Assembly (NCBI GenBank): GCA_009741485.1
Contig: CM019218.1
Coordinates: forward strand, 41,831,894-41,895,893
Reading direction: 5' to 3'
DNA: 64,000 nt
Source: Malurus cyaneus samueli
Lineage: Eukaryota > Chordata > Aves > Passeriformes > Maluridae
A model generated the notes under the pieces. It searched no databases, was not told where the DNA came from, and saw only the letters and a list, made by a program, of their open reading frames with translations. The number at the start of each line of letters is the position of its first letter. Within the stretch, counting starts at the first letter, position 1. The position numbers were made by a program, and so were the translations under genes. Shown here one piece after another: positions 1 through 12,800 of the stretch.

Positions 1-3000
1 TGAAGACTGTTTTCTTACTGTTGTTTTAGCAGGACATGGAACAATTAATAACACTATGAACACCTGTCAGTCAAGATAAATGAAGATGAAGGGCTGTGAC
101 TATTAAATTAAAATCTTTGTAGGAGAGGAATGGGAAATGATACAGAACAGCAATGGCATTGGAAGAAAAGGTAAAATAATTTCAAATGTACAAATTACTA
201 AAAAATGTTTCAGAATTTTTTTTAATTACTCTTCCATTTAATGTTATTATTTTTCTTCATGTTATTTTGTCTGGTTTCAAATCACCTAAAATCTTGGATT
301 AAAAGAGCAGTGTTCAGGCATGTCAGGTCTCAGAGTTGCTGTCATTAACAGGTCTTGTTGTGGAGGTTGCAGTGGATTTTTTTTCTGGAGTTTGTATTGT
401 CTCTCTTGGCTTTAACACTGAGAATGTCTGTGCTCCTGTAGGTCTGACCTCTCAAGGGATTGATATGTAGATCCATCTACCCGTGGGCAGCTCAATTTGT
501 TAGTTGTACATTGCTGTCAGTAAAAGAACAGGCTCTGCAATCTGGGATGCCATCAGCTTGTTCTTACACAGTTCAAAGGACCTGATCCTATATAAAGCAG
601 GATGCAGAGTCCATATGAGACCAGATGCAAGTTTAGCACTGGACTGGGTGTGCTAAAGAAAAAGCATGTGCTTTTCTAACTGAAGGTTCATAGGGGACAC
701 AGTTAAGAAAATCACATTTATCCTCAATGTTTGAAGTAGTATGAAAGTTAGTGCTTCAAAATAGTATCATTATGTAATATACCATAAATTTAGGATTTCT
801 AAGTTTTTCACTAATGGGAATGGATTAATATTTATTTGTGAGGAATTATGAAGAGGTTTGTTTGTTTTGTTTTGTTTTTTTAAATTGGAAAACTAATGAG
901 CTTTTCACAGAAGTTAATTTATATATATCTGCATTGTTAGTTTCTTAGTATAATGGTTGTTGTTTTTATCCCTTCTATGGAGTCACATGTGGGCTTAGAA
1001 AAATTGGAAGCAAAACCTATTTTGTATCAGGGTCACAAGTACTTGCCATAATACAAGTCAGAAGACCAGATTTGCCATGGCAGATGGAATAAATAGTAAT
1101 GGATCTTTATTAAAAGGAAAAGATTGTGAACCCTGTCTAGTTCAAAGAAACATTATCTGATACTAAAAAAAAATTCAGAAAGCACACGTTCCTTTGACTA
1201 TAGCTTTTCACATCTGGAAGCCGTATTCAAACTATAGCAAACTGGCTGTTTATCTTGCATATTTTACATCTTCAGTTTTAAATTAAATTTTAGAGTGGAG
1301 TCCTAAAACTACTTTGGTTTTCTTTTTTTCTTTTTTTTTCAATTTTCCTAACAGATGTGGTGGTTGGGCATGGGTTTGCTTTATTTTAATGGTGTATGCA
1401 CCCAAGTTCAAAGTGGGGGAAAGAAACATGTAAAATGAAGGGACTTATCTGAAAATACAATCTTGAAATTGGTCAAACAGACAAAGTGTTAAAACTTCTG
1501 AGAATGGGAATTCAAAACAGTGGAGATTCATGTACTGTCTCTATGGCCATATCTTGAATTTATGTGCAGCTCTGATCATCCCAGAGGGTAAATGGCAAAA
1601 CTGAAATTGTTTCCATGAAATGCTTCAGAGAGAAGAGGAGATGAAATGAGATGATGCAAAAGAAAGCTATAATTTAATGAATGGCATGGGCAATTTCTAG
1701 TTGCTTTTGATCTTATTTCTGATTTTAGCCTCCAAACAAACTATGCCTGTGATTTTCCCAATTTAAATAAATACAATGCAAAAATGCACTTTCTCATTTT
1801 TTTAAAACTGCTTCCTGATAAAAATTCTGTGTCTTCTTTAGTCATTGGATGACTACTTGTCATATCTCAACACATGATGAATAATGCTTCCCCATACACC
1901 TCCCCAGCTGTTGAACACAACTGACCTTTCGGATTGGGGAGATAGTGATTGCCCGAAATTACAGCAGCATGCCAGGGGAAGGATCACTTTGGACTTTCTC
2001 TGTTTCTGATACTGTTTTTAAAGGATCTGTTTCTGACTACAGTAAATTAGCTGGAGATCTGCCTTGGCTCAGCAGGATGATTATAATGCCTCTTCATCAG
2101 TAGCCCAAATTTATTTCCCAAGGTTGTCTTCATTGTGAGTCTTCTGCCCTTGCTGATTTTTTGGCAATGTCTATTACTAAATAAGCTCCTGTGGCATAAT
2201 CCACTGTTAAGTGTTTTTCTACAAGTTCATCTAGATCTTTTTATACAATCTGTCCCATGTGAGCAACACACTGGAAATTAGAAACTTCCTAGCCACTCTT
2301 CAAATGGCTTTGCAGGCCATGAAATCTCTTGCTTCAAATAGCTTAATTGCCAAACAAAATGGACTGAAAATTGTTCGAGGACAACCAGAGTATGCTTAAA
2401 CTCAGAAATGCCATATAGGATGCATTTTCATCCTCCATAGAAGTGTGTATTTCAAAAGTCTGATAAGTTCAATGCAATAGCTGGGGAAAAGGTCTGTTTT
2501 TATTGTCCTTTTCTCAGCTGAAATATGGAAATGCTTCTAAATGGTGGATACTTAAAACTGCTGTGAAGACCAAAACCATAGGATTTTTCTTGTCTGTAGC
2601 TTTGGACTGTCTGTCAGTTCTGAGTCCATGGGTTAGAATATGTTTGTTCATCTTGAAAAGATACTGATTCCGCAAAACCTTGCTTTGCTTATGTCGTTTC
2701 TTAGTATGTCTAATAACATGCCTAACATCTGAATTTTTAAGTAATTGCTGATTTATGCCTTTTAAATGTGAGGAATGTAAAGACATCTTCCAATGACATC
2801 TACATTTAAGGCAGGATCTGTGCATGTGAGACAAGCACAGATGCGCTGATTCCTGTGTACCTTGTCATTAGCTATCATGATAGGACCCCTGCATAAGGAC
2901 AAGAGGATTTTAATGAGACCAGCCTTGTTTCTCCCTCATTTAACATCTGGACGCTGTTGGATAAAAGCTTGTGGCAGCTTGTGGCCATGAAGGGCCAAAT

Positions 3001-3549
3001 GCAGTTTCCTGATCCCTGGCTGCCTTGATAAAATGGTGAGGGATTTACTTGTTATCTACTCCACTGAAACAATCCTAAGTTCTTCTGGCACCATTCTGAG
3101 AGTGAAGGCATAGGTACCTTGGAATGCTGTTTTCCTTAACCCCTGTAGTTCACCAGCTATCCCTACATACTGCTTTCTGCTTTGCTTTTCTTGGGCTCAT
3201 TGTGGGGACCGACAGCAGAAGAGTGTCTTGAGACATTTTTTTACAGCAAGAAGTTTACCTACATATGAAGAAACCCCCTCAATCTGTAGTGTCTTTCCCT
3301 TTCAGCTAAGGATTTAGATAATCCATAGCTTATCCACAGCCACTGTCTGGAGACTTGCACTGCAGAGAGAATTCATAAACATTTGTAGCCAGACAGAAAT
3401 TATCACTGACCACCTTCCACCACAGCACTCTAAAAACTAAAACCAATTGATTCAACTTTGGTTTATTTTTCCTTTGACATGTAATAGAACACATAATCTG
3501 CTTTTATATTCTACTATGAGGATGTTTTGTTGAGGAATACACTTAGAGC

Positions 3550-4135
3550 AGGTGCTGGGTGTGCAGCTGCAGTGGGAGCTGCAGGATGTGCCTGGATGGG
3601 GGACATGGTGGGAGCCCCAGACAAGGGACTGTGACCTGGTGCTGACCCTCTGCACAGCAAAGGGCACAGGGACCTGTGGCAGAGGGCAGGTGACCGGACA
3701 CTCAGACACAGCAGGAGCCAAGGACTCTGCAGGAAGACCCCAAACTATCACAGGCGCTGAGGGTACAAAACCTTGGGATTCCTTTGTTGGAGTCCCTCCC
3801 CAAAGGCACCAGCTCAAGCTGGTTTTATGTCACTGCAGCACGATTAAATTCCTCTAAGCATCCAGACATCTGAGACTCTGCTGGGGGAAACTCAGGGCTG
3901 AGCCAAGCCTTGTCTGACTGTGTGAGTGTGGGATGTGCAGGGAGCCAAGAGAGGCACCTGTGGGGTTCACTGGGGCTGCCTGCTGCAAAGGGATTTTGGT
4001 ACCAGGAGGGAAAGTCTGGAGTAGTGGGAGTATGTCTGACAGAGTGGCTCCTGGATGGTCAGACAGGGAAGTTTCTCTAAAAATTTGGCCGGCTAGCCCC
4101 AGAATTATTTCACATAGAGACACATTTCCAGCTCA
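3550..4135 (-). repeat. Unclassified interspersed repeat, copy 1
   Basis: Read on the minus strand, 3840-4080 aligns over about 250 bases with 32700-32950 on the plus strand, at roughly 80% identity by eye. Shared blocks include CTTCCCTGTCTGACCAT-like, TTGGCTCCCTGCACA, CACACTCACACAGTCAGACA and CCCCCAGCAGAGTC. The GC-richer 3550-3840 may be the rest of the same element but has no match in the window. Could be LTR-derived or a non-autonomous element; class not determined. Confidence 0.7.
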
Positions 4136-4229
4136 TATGAGAAAACATTTCCCAGCACCTTAAAATGTGCTCAGCAGGATCTGAGGGGGAAAGTATTAGA
4201 TATGCAATCATTATTGTGAAATTACTATA

Positions 4230-4264
4230 TTTATATATCTGCATGGAATCTGTAGATATATAAA
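4230..4264. repeat. Hairpin, 14-bp arms, 7-base loop
   Basis: Left arm 4230-4243 (TTTATATATCTGCA) and right arm 4251-4264 (TGTAGATATATAAA) pair at 13 of 14 positions in DNA; the exception would be a G-U pair in plus-strand RNA. Lies about 95 bases from the repeat ending near 4135. Confidence 0.7.
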
Positions 4265-7200
4265 GGAGAAATGGGTGGCATTTAAAGGCATTGCCTTTTT
4301 ATTATTACTGTTTTTCAATAACATTTCACATCTTTCATCTCAACAGTGTCTGGGTTTGTAGCATACATTTTCTTCTCTGGGATCACTGCTGCTTTGAGTG
4401 ACAGCACAGTTTGAACTCACCTCCATGCATGGGGGCATTACAAAGTCCACAAAGCTCCCAAGAACATTCCCTGAGGAGTCTATGGGACATAGAAGCCAAG
4501 GCTTGCCTGCTAGGTTTGTGGTAACTGTAGGGCAGGATTTACATGTAATAGCAAAGAACTGTCAGAACACTCTTAGAGCTTGTAAAACCATAAATATGTT
4601 AGGTAAGCAAATAAGATGTCAGTACACTTGCTTTGTGTACAAATTTGGGTGCTTGAACCAAGGTCTCAAATTGACTGAACAGTTACACAAAAATATAATT
4701 GTAAGCATTTGAGTCAATCAGTATCATTAAAGACAGTGAATTTTTAATTCTATTAAATGGGATATTGTTATCTTAATATTTCAGCTTTCTCTTAAAAGTT
4801 TTTTCTTTAGTGGGGCACAGAAATGGAATATTTATGAATGCTTTTTTTAATGTTTGCATGATCCCCTGATATTAAAGTAACATTACTGAAGTAGTTGTTA
4901 CCTCATTCTACTTAACAAAACCAGAAGATTAAAATCAGATTGTTTAGTCATATGCAGAAAAAAAAGTCATATTAATACCAGGACTGGTGTTTTATTTTTC
5001 AGTTTTTTAGAAGTTGCACCTGCTAGAATAGACTGATGTGCTGCAGGATGCTTTGTATTACATAAATGTTGCAGGAACTGTTTTTGCCATTATGGGTGGA
5101 TTATTGTAACAGTAGTTTCCTGGTGACATCATAGTAAATTCCAGCTGCCCAAACAGTTCTTTTCCAGAAGAGGTTATCTGCAGTGCACTTGCGTAAAATT
5201 ACACTTTACAAGGGCACGCATCGTTCCCTTGAGACTTGTAAACCAAGCATTTTTTCAAATCCATAGTAAATACAGAATTCTTTGTTTTTATTCTGTGTGA
5301 GTGGTAACAGTATGGGCACTGCTGTAATTTGTGATTCTGAATTAAAGGGACAAAAATTACATTACACAAGACAAGAGAAATGGAAGTCTGCAGAGCAAGC
5401 TTCCTTGTTATGAAGGGATAGGTAACACAATGGTTCTCATTTTTTTTTTTTTTTCTGGAGAATTTTTTGGCTGGTGACATTCAGATAAGGGTCCAGAGAT
5501 TGCAGTACCCCCAACTGAAATGGCACCCTTCCTGTCCAGTGAGATCATGAGCAGCCACAGAGCAGGAGAGGGTGCTGGTTGAGAATCTGGCCTAAGGCAG
5601 TAGAGATTCCTCTTTGTATGGGATGTTAATATATAGAGGTATATGCCTTTCCTAGAGTGAATCTAGATTAACTACTCTTGTTTGGGTTGTTTTTTGTTTG
5701 TTTGTTTTTATTCAGTAACTTAATTGCTTGGACAAGCTCTTTAGGTAATGCCGTGAAGGCTGCATTAGAAATTAACATGCCTAGTCATTCAATTCAGAGG
5801 TTCTTTCCTAATCATAAGAAGCCATAATTAATATTGAGTCAGACATTTCTGGCAATAGCTGAATTTGAAATGCACATTAATATATATTTAATGAAGAATA
5901 CACAATGCTATTATTGACTCTTTGATAAAACTTGTAGCAGGAAAATAAAATCTTGGAGTCTTACCAGTTTGTCAGACCCTAAGAACACCAAATAACTATT
6001 CTCTGCCAATTTCTTTCTAGCAAATTACAATATTCTGAGGGAATTTTAAATAACATGTTGTTCCAAGGATCATTTCATTTTAATGATGATCTTTATTATT
6101 GGTATTTATATATGTTGAATGTCCTGCCGTTTTTAATGAACTGTTACAACATGTCTGTGAATTGAATAGCTTACCATGATCACACACACTCACTTGGGTA
6201 AGGAAAGTGGCAGCAGTGGAGAAAGTTGGCAGATTAACTCTCTGTAGAATTCAAAATCTTCCATCTCACCACTCTGGTCATTGATTCCTCCTGCACTCAA
6301 TGATTATTTGTTTTTAGTTATCCATGCATGGAAGAGACTGCCAAGTTAAGACTTCTGATGCAAATTCTGCAAAAATGAATTAATTGATTTCTTTCATTCT
6401 TTTATTCTTCTCAATATTCACATGCAGTATACAACTCCGTTATTTTTCAGACATTTTCTCTTCCCCTGATACACTCATGTGCTTTCTGATATTGCTTTGC
6501 TGTCCCGTGAAGTTAGCTTCCATCCTTGTGGTTCCCACAAAGCATTAATGGTTCCGTTCAGCACATAGATCCAACATATATCCAATGCAACCCTCTTCTT
6601 CATGAAGGAAATTTTTAAATTCGTGACTTTTCAGACCTCTTTAGTTGCAACAAAAGGTTTCCAGTGTTGTAAAGTGTCCCACTGATGCTGACACTAGTTT
6701 GGGTCAGTGTTGGTTTATCCTGTGCATTTGGTAGAGTCATAGGTTTCTCAGTTGCTTTTTAGCATTTTAAATGAGTGGGTGAGGTGACTACTGGAGTGGT
6801 TTCCCTGTCTCAGAAAGGTGAAACCTGATAAAAACAAGCAACATGACTCCTGTGTCTCTAAGAGGACAAGTCTTGTGCCAGGCCCCTTCTTGGTCCTACA
6901 CATGCTGGAGATTTCTGAGGTTCATGGATTTTATGAAAGATTGGCACCTCACAACTAAGATTCCTGCACTCAACTTTTCATATTCCTCATTTTCAGAATG
7001 TTGTTTTGATCCGTGTTGAGGAGGAGATTCTTTCTTCTCTGGAGAAAGCTATGATAGAACCATATAAAAATAGTTTTGCTTGCTGACAGTAATTTAACTT
7101 GATCCCAAGCAATTTATAATGAAAATACTTTTCTCCTCACAAATGCAATGTTACAATAATTACAAGAGCAGATCAATAGCAGGAAAGTATAAAACAAAGT

Positions 7201-9567
7201 GTTGCTTCAGATATTAAGCCACAAATTGATCTCCTTGTCAAGCCTTAAGTAAATGCTGTATCAACATGTTTCAAAGATTTGAGGATGTTCTGAAATGTGA
7301 TGGTGATGGTGCAACACAGGGAGAACAGTAATTTGTTTTATGCAATCATGTTAACACTTTGCAGCCCACATCTACAAAATCTCATTGCTCTATCTCATTG
7401 TGTTTTTCACTCACACATTACATCAGTGCTCTCTGGCTATTGCTCCACTTGGCTCTGATAAAATACAAGATTATCTCTGGATAACAACAATTCTCACTTG
7501 AGTTAGAAAGAACCACCAGTACTTGCCCACAAACAAGTGCTAGTCTTGTGCAATTGGCAAAGGGTTATAGAATTTATATGACAGATATTCTGTTCCAGAT
7601 CAGTTAATGAACAAGATGATTCCTTCAGAAGAAAATAATGACAACGCCGGAAGACCTTCATATGACAGCAAATTATTGAATTTTCTTGGATAACTGATGA
7701 CTGTCACAACTCTTTACTGACTAAATCATACTGACCTGTTCTAAACAAAGTAGAGGAAAAAAAACTCTGAGAAATTCTAAAATTCTTTAGGAAGAGAAGC
7801 AGGTGATAAAAAAATTACGTGTTGTAACTTTTCTTCCAAAGTGCAAGACACATAGTGTTTTTGAGGTCTCTTTTCCCTCCTGATGGGGTGAAGTATGAAA
7901 GTTGTCCTTACATTACTGTAGGTGTACTGAGGTTCTAGAAGCTGCAAACATCACTACTCAATTCCCTTTATGGTGGTTCTTTTAAAAGCCAGTAAGAAAG
8001 ATTGAAAGGAGCTTGAAGAATTTGTTCTTGAACATGTTTTGTAGGCCCTGAATATTGCTGTGGCTTAGCTGCAGCATATTTGAGCAGTCAGCTTCTCCTG
8101 TAGGAGTGCTTGCCAGGTAGGTTCAGTGATCTGGAAAAAATAGGGTTAGATTTCTGCGGGCTTCTTCTGCCCTGATGAGTATATAGAAGGAGCTCTTAGG
8201 AATTAGAGGGTTTAGTTCCTCCCTTTCTAATAATAGGAGATTCTTCAGAGGGAGGTTTGGTGAATGGTTAGTTTTTTTGTTGCTGTTTTTGTTTGGGTAA
8301 GGGCTGCTATTTTTTTCTGACAATACTGAGTCCTTTGAAATTCTCCTTGTGCAAGTGAGGAATTTTGACTGGACATGAGTAGTCAGAGGAAGAAGTCTTT
8401 TCCATCCAAACCTCTTTCACCTGCTAACAAGTTAATCCTCTCAAGCAGAGATGACCAGCTGAGCAGTCAGAGCTTCTATTTGTCCTAACAGAAGTTATTC
8501 CTGTGTTTAACTGTTTATTAGTATGAGGAGGAAGGAAAGTGGTAATTCTCAGGTCTTGGCCACCACTAGTGCTTTGTCAGCCAGTTATGATTAACTTGAT
8601 CATTTAATTACTTTTCCAGCACTAAGAGTAAGTATTGCTTCACAGTGGAGAGCAGAACAAAACTGCAGGTGTCCCTTCAGCAGAGCAAGACAGCTTTTCT
8701 CTAGTCTAGCCTTTTGTTGTTACAGCAGCGTTTCCAGCTGTGATACTTCCTTGTTGCCAAGTAGTAGTAAATAGCTGTATAAATCATAGTAATGTTTGTG
8801 CCATTTGGGTATAGCTGATTGCTTTTTGACTCTAACTAGTGTACATATGCTTACTCTCATATTTCAAAGTTAATTGCTAATATTTCTGTGAAAGCGATAT
8901 CTTTGGGAATTGAAGAATGACCACATTTGAAGGGTTTCATCTTCAAACTTTGTTTTTCATTCCTCACTTGAAGCATACACGGTTTTGTTTAAATTATATT
9001 TTAAATATGTTTTCCTCTCTTCAAAACTAGAAATCAGTAGCCATGGCCTGCCTGTCCTAAAGTCAGTAACAGTGCCAGGATATTTGATTTAGATCAGCGA
9101 ATACAGACAGGTTTTGTCCACGCTACCTGCAGGCAGAGCTCAAAATGCTGGAGAGAGGTTGTGTTGTGCCTGTCTACTAGCACTTGCAGTCTGGAGTCCA
9201 ACAGAGTTTTGCTGAGTGCTGTTCCCATTTCCCAAGAGAAAATGAGTTGGTAGGGAGCTGGTGTAGATGGGAAGCTCGCTGATACTGGAGAAGGGTGAGT
9301 GGGGTAGTGAGAAGGCGGAAAGGACCAGTGTCCTGAGTTGTTTATTCTCAGCTTTCTTCTTTGTACAGTGATAGGTATGCCTGGCTTCTTGTATAACTGC
9401 AAAGAACAGTTTGTTGTAAAACCTTACACTCAAAGCTGAATGAGGTGTGGAACTCAGGTAGCTCTTGAGGGTGAAGAAAAGGAATAATATGTGTTACGTG
9501 ATGCATGGCTTTGGGTTTGTTCTGATTAAAGAAACCTGTATCTCCATAGGTATTTTCTGTCTTGCAG

Positions 9568-9660
9568 TAGGAGTCAAAATAGATTTTGCTGAAGGGAAAA
9601 TAATATGTACGGGTAGAAAAATCAGACTGCTTGTTATCCTTTTGTTCAAAGCATGTTGAG
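9568..9660 (+). other. LRRC56: Candidate 5' UTR part of the first coding exon
   Basis: A pyrimidine-rich run ending in CTTGCAG at 9561-9567 is a plausible 3' splice site, so the transcript may enter here and read 93 untranslated bases before the ATG. The segment has in-frame stops (TAG at 9568 and at 9580), so the protein cannot extend upstream through it. Other AGs nearby could serve instead. Inference only. Confidence 0.4.
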
Positions 9661-9816
9661 ATGGACCTGAAGTGGAATCCTGACAGAGTTTCTCATCCAG
9701 ACTCATCTGTAGACCAGGAGACTGATTTGAATTGGCAAGACAGCCCAAATCCCAGTCCGCTGATTAAAGATGATGGAGAGCTGCTTATTGGTGAACATCT
9801 TTCCCCCAGGAAACTG
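9661..9816 (+). CDS. LRRC56: LRRC56 coding exon 1 (residues 1-52), start codon
   Basis: The ATG at 9661 has G at -3 and G at +4, a good Kozak context, and follows in-frame stops, so it is the natural start. The upstream in-frame TTG at 9631 is not needed. The 52 codons encode an acidic, Trp-containing N-terminus ending in GEHLSPRKL, which matches the family block E-YLSP--L just before the conserved VDDL segment. The donor is CTG|GTGAGT at 9817, phase 0. Residues before about 40 are poorly conserved in the family. The next exon lies 9.6 kb away. Confidence 0.88.
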
Positions 9817-12800
9817 GTGAGTAGACATCCAACTTTTTAATGAAGTGGAAGAGGCAAACTGGCATATACTGAGCTATATTAACCTTCCAGCTTCTATTGT
9901 ACTGATTGTGTGTTGTTGCCTTGCTGACATTTAGACTTCTGCGTAAAGTAGATTCTGTCTTATGAAAGTATATCAAATGTTTGTCCTCCTTTTACCTTGT
10001 TTCATATCAGAAGTATTCCCAGCATGAATGTGGCTGTGTTTATTACCAGGATTCTTGAAGCAGCATGAAGAAAAGTACAGGTAGCATAATTATAATCTAC
10101 ACAGATCTCATTAATGCCATCTGGAGTTCCTTGAATCTTAGCATTAGAAAAAGAATTTACAGTAACCTTGTTCTAGAGATTGGAAATGTAACTTTTAAAG
10201 TTTAACGTATTTTTTTCTGAATGAAGTGACATCCTATGTCCTTCTGAAAAGCCAATTTAAATATTCTGCAAATTATAGAAGTACTTTCTATATATGTCAA
10301 AGTGGGTAGAATTTCAAAGGATATTTGAAAGCCAGGTTCCTTCTAGACTGGGGACAATTATTTTGACATGCAGCCTGTTGAAAGAGAGTAATGTGCTGAA
10401 ATCTTCATGAAATAATTTCACATATTTGTGAAATATGTGTGAAAGAATACTTGATTGCACGTTGTATTGTACTTGCTCAAGTTCTAATAGGACTAATTAA
10501 GGGTGAAATCCTGTGGGATGTGGGGGAGCTGACCAAACAAGGTCACTTTTCCATCCTAAAGGAAAGGAGAGTTGAGAGCAGAAGTTGAGGAGAGGCTTTC
10601 TGTGTTGCAAACCTACAGAAAAATATCTCTACTGCTGGGTAGCATTTGTGAAAAACAGGTGGGGCCGCCAAGGCTGTGGTTCCTGTGCTCCCAACAGACA
10701 GGATGGTGATCACAGTGTCCGTAATCCCTGGTGTATCCATTGCACCAGTGCAGCTTCCGTGAGGAGCATGTTCCAGCTGCAGCTTTGCACCACTCCCTAG
10801 CCACTCCCTAACTACATTCCTGTCACCATTTTGACCATGGGCTGTGTATTAGACAGAACTATTGTTCCCTTCTGAGCCAAATCTATTAGTGTTTATAAAA
10901 TGGTTGGAGATGCAAAAATCCCTTTCTATGGAGTGGATATTTTAAGCATTCTGGAGAAAAATTGTATAGTCTGGCCTATGCCATTCACTTTTCTTTGGCT
11001 CATGAGAACCTCCAACCACTTCTTGGTCTTCTTTTAAAACCTGGCGTAGCATTTGACCAGTCTAATGTGTTTGTGGCCTATAATTCCCTGTGTAAATCTG
11101 ATGGGAACCTCTCAGGTTAGTCTGTATTGTTAGGGCATGAAGCAAAGCCGATTAGAGGAAACAAAATGGGTGCTCTCTGATTCAACCAATTCTGAATGAA
11201 ACCCTTAGGAAGTTGTTTCACTGGCATGAAGTTCTCTTTCTGAACCTCTGCTGCTTTTAGTTCACACTAAATTGGCAGCAGGAAAGTGTAAGGCAATGTT
11301 ACCCACAACTCATTAAGTTGCTGTTTATTATTTTGTAGTTTTTTTAAAAATGCAGGTTAGAAGCTAAATAATTGAGTCTTGCCTTTTTTAAGATTGTGGG
11401 TTCTAACATTTGTAAGGAATCTCATTTCAAAGATTATTTTAAATGGAAGTATACTGTGCTGCTAATTTTTCTGGACACAGTTGTTTCCTGCACTGGAACC
11501 CGAGATTCGTGCAGGCATAGCTGGGATACTTCCTGCTCAGAGGAAAAACTACATGACATTGTCAAGGAAACATTTACAGTGTTTATAGCTTGTTTTAATA
11601 ACATACCCAGTCTATCTAGTCTCTGACCTTTATGTTGATCAAATGGAAACCGCTGCTGCCATAAATTTACTTCCTTTGGATCTGCAAATGTTCAGAATGT
11701 TCAAACATTTAATATGGAGCAAGTTTTCACATGCATAATTCTTTAAGGACCCACATGCCATTGACAGTCAAATGGTTTGAAAGGTTGTTTTGCTTGAATC
11801 AATACAATTGCAGTATCTTTTTGATAGTCTTATTCTTGTGAATATTTTAGGAGTTATTGATTGTATTTGCTGAAGTGCTCTGAGAAGGAAACCAATAGAC
11901 TTTTAAAAAACAGGCTCATTAAAGTAAAATTGTTTTGCATTCAAATAAGGGCATGGGACACACTAATGCAATGTTGTGTGGGCAAGTTTTTGGACACCTT
12001 GTGGATGCTCCTGAGGAAGGTTTTTGTTCTGAGATACATGCTCAGCTTTCTTCCTTGCCCTCACAATGGTCTGTCATGCACCAGTTCAGTTTGAGTTTGG
12101 GGAAGCTGCAAGATCTAGCTATGCACAATCTGTGAAGACTGGGCACCTTGAAATACAGAATGCAGCCTCATTTCTGCCTGCACATTTGACTAATTTTTTG
12201 TCCTTTTTCCAGGGGGATGGCTATCTATTTTGTAAAGAAACCATTAGCAGTCTGCATTATTAAGAACTCTCTAAAACTTGTGACACTTGTGTTCCTTCAC
12301 TTTTTTATCCATTTGCTGCATTGCTTTCCTCCAAAGAGAGGAATTTTTGACTTAGATTGATTTTTTTTCTTTCCTTTTTGCCTTCTCGGACCATGTAGAA
12401 CAAAAGAAAACTTCTGCAAAACAATTGGACCCTGCCTATTTTCTTACTCTGCATTGTGGATCCCTTCACGTAGACTTTATGCTCATTCAGTACAGAGTTT
12501 GTGATCTTCTGTAGCCTTGTTTCAGCATAATGTTCACTTTAAATCCTATATGATTCCATATTTCCATTATGTTAATCACATCTTCTAGTTTCTGCTTGCT
12601 GCCAGCTCTTTTGCTAGTATCAATATAAATTTTCTGGTACTCTTTTATCTTGCTCTTTATGAATAGGCATTCTTGCTTTTCCATTTGTACCTGTCTATTA
12701 ATATTTCCAACTCTTTATTTTCCTAGTTATTTCCCTATTAATATTTCTCTGCTCTGTTCATCCTTATGTGTGGTTGTCAGACATTGTAGAATACGAGGGT

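Larger units (their letters stand above)
1..9567. other. Upstream region without recognisable gene
   Basis: AT-rich sequence that is either intergenic or lies in a 5' UTR intron of LRRC56. It holds one interspersed repeat (about 3550-4135), a hairpin (4230-4264) and a 15-base T run (5440-5454). HRAS, the head-to-head neighbour of LRRC56 in mammals, is not visible on either strand, nor is a CpG-island promoter, so the transcription start may lie left of the window. Confidence 0.65.

Noticed and set aside
2761..2829. Zinc-finger-like reading FKCEECKDIF followed by a stop (plus strand)
   Set aside because: The two Cys, Phe and Leu are correctly spaced, but both zinc-binding His are missing, there is an in-frame stop, and no neighbouring finger is seen. 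Such a partial match is expected by chance about once in a window this size.
9631..9660. In-frame TTG start upstream of the LRRC56 ATG
   Set aside because: Non-AUG start without support; the ATG at 9661 has a good Kozak context and fits the family's N-terminal length.
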